64,000 bases of DNA, taken from positions 24,450-88,449 of the forward strand of contig NZ_BMTD01000028.1 in NCBI RefSeq assembly GCF_014649495.1, given 5' to 3'. The position numbers and the translations under genes are program-made. Below, piece after piece: positions 61,358-64,000 of the stretch. Below the pieces are notes generated by a model. The model was not told the origin of the DNA. It saw nothing but the letters and a program-made list of their open reading frames with translations, and made no database searches. Each line of letters starts with the position of its first letter. The first letter of the stretch is position 1. This DNA is from Streptomyces filipinensis (lineage in GTDB: Bacteria > Actinomycetota > Actinomycetes > Streptomycetales > Streptomycetaceae).

Positions 61358-63205
61358 ATGACCGAGCAGGCCACCGGGGCCCATCCGCAGCCGCGGCCCC
61401 GATCCGGAGGACAGCAGTCCGCCCCCGTCGAGCACGTCACGGGTGCGCAGTCCCTCATCCGCTCCCTTGAGGAGGTCGGCGCGGACACGGTGTTCGGCAT
61501 TCCCGGCGGTGCGATCCTCCCGGCGTACGACCCCCTGATGGACTCGACGCGGGTCCGTCATGTGCTGGTCCGCCACGAGCAGGGCGCCGGCCACGCGGCC
61601 ACCGGTTACGCGCAGGCCACCGGCAAGGTCGGTGTCTGCATGGCGACCTCAGGGCCCGGTGCCACCAACCTGGTGACGCCGATCGCCGACGCCCACATGG
61701 ACTCCGTGCCGATGGTCGCGATCACCGGCCAGGTCGCCTCGAAGTCGATCGGTACGGACGCCTTCCAGGAGGCGGACATCGTCGGCATCACCATGCCGAT
61801 CACCAAGCACAACTTCCTCGTCACCAAGGCCGAGGACATCCCGCGGGTCATCGCGCAGGCGTTCCACATCGCCTCCACCGGCCGCCCGGGCCCGGTCCTG
61901 GTCGACATCGCCAAGGACGCCCTGCAGGCGAAGACGACCTTCACCTGGCCGCCCACCATGGACCTGCCCGGCTACCGCCCGGTGACCAAGCCGCACGCCA
62001 AGCAGATCCGCGAGGCCGCCAAGCTGATCACCTCCGCCAGGCGGCCCGTCCTCTACGTCGGCGGCGGCGTCCTCAAGGCACACGCCACGGCCGAGCTGAA
62101 GGTCCTCGCCGAACTCACCGGAGCGCCCGTCACCACCACCCTGATGGCGCTCGGCGCGTTCCCGGACAGCCACCCGCTACACCTGGGGATGCCGGGCATG
62201 CACGGTGCGGTCGCCGCCGTCACCGCGCTGCAGAAGGCCGACCTGATCGTCGCCCTCGGTGCCCGCTTCGACGACCGCGTCACCGGCAAGCTGGACAGCT
62301 TCGCCCCGTACGCCAAGATCGTCCACGCCGACATCGACCCGGCGGAGATCGGCAAGAACCGCGCCGCGGACGTGCCGATCGTCGGTGACGCCCGCGAGGT
62401 CATCGCCGATCTGGTCCAGGCGGTGCAGAAGGAGCACAGCGAGGGCCACAAGGGCGACTACACCGCCTGGTGGAGCGACCTGAACCGGTGGCGCGAGACG
62501 TACCCGCTCGGCTACGACCAGCCCGAGGACGGCTCGCTCTCGCCGCAGGCGGTCATCGAGCGCATCGGACAGCTCGCGCCCGAGGGCACGATCTTCGCGG
62601 CGGGCGTCGGCCAGCACCAGATGTGGGCCGCGCACTTCATCCAGTACGACAAGCCCGCCACCTGGCTGAACTCCGGCGGCGCCGGGACGATGGGCTACGC
62701 GGTCCCGGCCGCCATGGGCGCCAAGGCCGGACAGCCCGCCGAGACGGTCTGGGCGATCGACGGCGACGGCTGCTTCCAGATGACCAACCAGGAACTGACC
62801 ACCTGCGCGCTGAACAACATCCCGATCAAGGTCGCCATCATCAACAACGGCGCCCTCGGCATGGTCCGCCAGTGGCAGACCCTCTTCTACAACCAGCGCT
62901 ACTCCAACACGGTGCTGCACAGCGGCCCCGACGACGTCAACCCGCAGGCGAAGGGCACGCGCGTGCCGGACTTCGTGAAGCTGTCCGAGGCGATGGGCTG
63001 CGTGGGCCTGCGCTGCGAGCGCCCGGAGGACCTGGACAAGGTCATCCAGGAGGCGAACTCCATCAACGACCGCCCCGTCGTCGTCGACTTCGTCGTCCAC
63101 GAGGACGCGATGGTGTGGCCGATGGTCGCCGCCGGCACTTCCAACGACGAGATCCTGGCCGCCCGGGACGTCCGCCCCGACTTCGGCGACAACGAAGACG
63201 ACTGA
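61358..63205 (+). CDS. ilvB: Acetolactate synthase large subunit
   Basis: The 615-residue TPP/FAD enzyme condenses pyruvate (or pyruvate and 2-ketobutyrate) for valine, leucine and isoleucine synthesis. It has catalytic Glu74 in VRHEQGAGHAATGYA, FAD-region motifs, and the TPP/Mg motif GDGCFQMTNQELTTC...IINN. ATG 61358 (MTEQ) follows GAGAAGAG; an ATG two codons earlier would touch that site. The operon continues with ilvN and ilvC. Confidence 0.97.
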   Translation: MTEQATGAHPQPRPRSGGQQSAPVEHVTGAQSLIRSLEEVGADTVFGIPGGAILPAYDPLMDSTRVRHVLVRHEQGAGHAATGYAQATGKVGVCMATSGPGATNLVTPIADAHMDSVPMVAITGQVASKSIGTDAFQEADIVGITMPITKHNFLVTKAEDIPRVIAQAFHIASTGRPGPVLVDIAKDALQAKTTFTWPPTMDLPGYRPVTKPHAKQIREAAKLITSARRPVLYVGGGVLKAHATAELKVLAELTGAPVTTTLMALGAFPDSHPLHLGMPGMHGAVAAVTALQKADLIVALGARFDDRVTGKLDSFAPYAKIVHADIDPAEIGKNRAADVPIVGDAREVIADLVQAVQKEHSEGHKGDYTAWWSDLNRWRETYPLGYDQPEDGSLSPQAVIERIGQLAPEGTIFAAGVGQHQMWAAHFIQYDKPATWLNSGGAGTMGYAVPAAMGAKAGQPAETVWAIDGDGCFQMTNQELTTCALNNIPIKVAIINNGALGMVRQWQTLFYNQRYSNTVLHSGPDDVNPQAKGTRVPDFVKLSEAMGCVGLRCERPEDLDKVIQEANSINDRPVVVDFVVHEDAMVWPMVAAGTSNDEILAARDVRPDFGDNEDD

Positions 63206-63226
63206 GCGAGAGAGACGTAACAGACC

Positions 63227-63751
63227 ATGTCCAAGCACACGCTCTCCGTCCTGGTGGAGAACACCCCGGGCATCCTGGCCCGGATCGCCGCCCTGTTCTC
63301 GCGGCGCGGCTTCAACATCGACTCGCTCGCCGTCGGCGTCACCGAGCACCCCGACATCTCCCGCATCACCATCGTGGTGAACGTCGAGGACCTGCCCCTG
63401 GAGCAGGTGACCAAGCAGCTCAACAAGCTGGTCAACGTGCTGAAGATCGTCGAGCTGGAGCCCGGGCAGGCCGTCCAGCGCGAACTGGTCCTCGTGAAGG
63501 TGCGCGCCGACAACGAGACCCGCTCGCAGATCGTCGAGATCGTCCAGCTGTTCCGCGCCAAGACGGTCGACGTCTCCCCGGAGGCCGTCACGATCGAGGC
63601 CACCGGATCGAGTGACAAGCTGTCCGCCATGCTCAAGATGCTGGAGCCGTTCGGCATCAAGGAGCTGGTGCAGTCCGGCACCATCGCGATCGGCCGCGGC
63701 TCCCGCTCGATCACCGACCGCTCGCTTCGCGCCCTCGACCGAACCGCGTAA
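63227..63751 (+). CDS. ilvN: Acetolactate synthase regulatory subunit
   Basis: The 174-residue regulator has an N-terminal ACT domain (HTLSVLVENTPGILARIAALFSRRGFNIDSL) that binds valine for feedback inhibition, and the ALS_ss C-terminal domain (LVLVKVRADNETRSQIVEIV; RSITDRSLRALDRTA). It starts 21 bases after ilvB. Confidence 0.97.
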   Translation: MSKHTLSVLVENTPGILARIAALFSRRGFNIDSLAVGVTEHPDISRITIVVNVEDLPLEQVTKQLNKLVNVLKIVELEPGQAVQRELVLVKVRADNETRSQIVEIVQLFRAKTVDVSPEAVTIEATGSSDKLSAMLKMLEPFGIKELVQSGTIAIGRGSRSITDRSLRALDRTA

Positions 63752-63782
63752 AGCTGAACCTGAGCGAACCGCGCAAGGCCGG

Positions 63783-63816
63783 ATCCGGGCGGCCGGAGGC
63801 GACCGTCCGCCCGGAT
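63783..63816 (+). other. Hairpin between ilvN and ilvC
   Basis: ATCCGGGCGG (63783-63792) pairs perfectly with CCGCCCGGAT (63807-63816) around a 14-base loop. No T tract follows. It may terminate part of the transcripts or shield the ilvBN 3' end. Confidence 0.6.
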
Positions 63817-63842
63817 GCCGAGATTCCGAGACTTCCCTTCCC

Positions 63843-63861
63843 CCCACCGGCATACGGTGGG
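63843..63861 (+). other. Second hairpin before ilvC
   Basis: CCCACCG (63843-63849) pairs with CGGTGGG (63855-63861) with a GCATA loop, 34 bases before the ilvC start. It could be part of a promoter or leader for ilvC. Confidence 0.45.
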
Positions 63862-63895
63862 ACGCACAACCTGCACACCAAGGAGAGAACCCAAA

Positions 63896-64000
63896 GTGGC
63901 CGAGCTGTTCTACGACGCTGACGCCGACCTGTCCATCATCCAGGGCCGCAAGGTCGCGGTCATCGGCTACGGCAGCCAGGGCCACGCCCACGCGCTGTCG
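63896..64000 (+). CDS. ilvC: Ketol-acid reductoisomerase, 5' part
   Basis: The first 35 codons (VAELFYDADADLSIIQGRKV...) and the Rossmann motif VAVIGYGSQGHAHALS identify IlvC, which isomerises and reduces acetolactate. GTG 63896 has AAGGAGAG upstream. The gene runs off the window end. The 144-base gap to ilvN and its hairpins suggest some independent control. Confidence 0.95.
   Translation, partial: MAELFYDADADLSIIQGRKVAVIGYGSQGHAHALS

Overview
This window is chromosomal core sequence of a high-GC actinobacterium. The gene content, the strong G/C preference at third codon positions, the GTG starts, the rare TTA codons and the SigHrdB-like -10 motifs all point to a Streptomyces close to S. 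coelicolor (synteny recalled from the S. coelicolor chromosome around the gcv, ligA, gat and ilv genes; not checked by search). I see no phage, insertion sequence, CRISPR array, rRNA or tRNA.

Layout. 1-7.2 kb: the end of an upstream gene, a YVTN beta-propeller lipoprotein, an EF-hand protein, an ABC ATPase, a divergent AraC regulator/medium-chain dehydrogenase pair, an F420-type NADP reductase homologue, then a GH25 lysozyme and a secreted phosphatidylinositol-type phospholipase C. The last two each carry a TTA codon. 7.2-11.9 kb: a minus-strand operon behind a tandem glycine riboswitch, gcvT-gcvH-glyA-sdaA, which can convert glycine to serine and then pyruvate. 12.0-14.6 kb: a P-loop protein and two SseB-like paralogues. 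14.9-21.3 kb: a five-gene oligopeptide ABC importer in the order permease, binding lipoprotein, permease, ATPase, ATPase, followed by a secreted M1 aminopeptidase and a TRIC-type channel.

23.4-35.4 kb: a mixed segment with an esterase, a thioesterase, a DinB-like/WYL-regulator divergent pair, a TetR gene with repeated operator-like motifs, cysteine desulfurase and mnmA (both needed for tRNA 2-thiouridine), a Tat-type amidase, a LOG-family protein and a short-chain dehydrogenase. 35.4-41.2 kb: a MetE-like protein, ligA, and the GGDEF-EAL protein rmdB, which has a TTA codon just after the GGDEF motif. 41.2-42.9 kb: a TetR regulator facing a DUF4267-cupin pair across two near-identical inverted operators. 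42.9-46.5 kb: gatC-gatA-small membrane protein-gatB, ending in a strong intrinsic terminator. 46.7-57.6 kb: an MMPL exporter, a GNAT protein, a large LAL-type LuxR regulator between two small proteins, a PQQ-type sugar dehydrogenase lipoprotein, an aldo/keto reductase and a D-2-hydroxyacid dehydrogenase. 57.7-64 kb: cdgC, a c-di-GMP protein with an intact GGDEF and a decayed EAL domain, then ilvB-ilvN-ilvC behind a leader peptide and attenuator; ilvC is cut by the window end.

The clearest themes are RNA-level control of amino-acid operons (glycine riboswitch, ilv attenuator), two c-di-GMP enzymes of different design on either side of the gat cluster, and bldA-type (TTA) translational control of three genes. 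Most single-component regulators sit beside divergently transcribed targets with visible inverted repeats. I found no convincing wholly new multi-gene system; the best leads are listed as findings.
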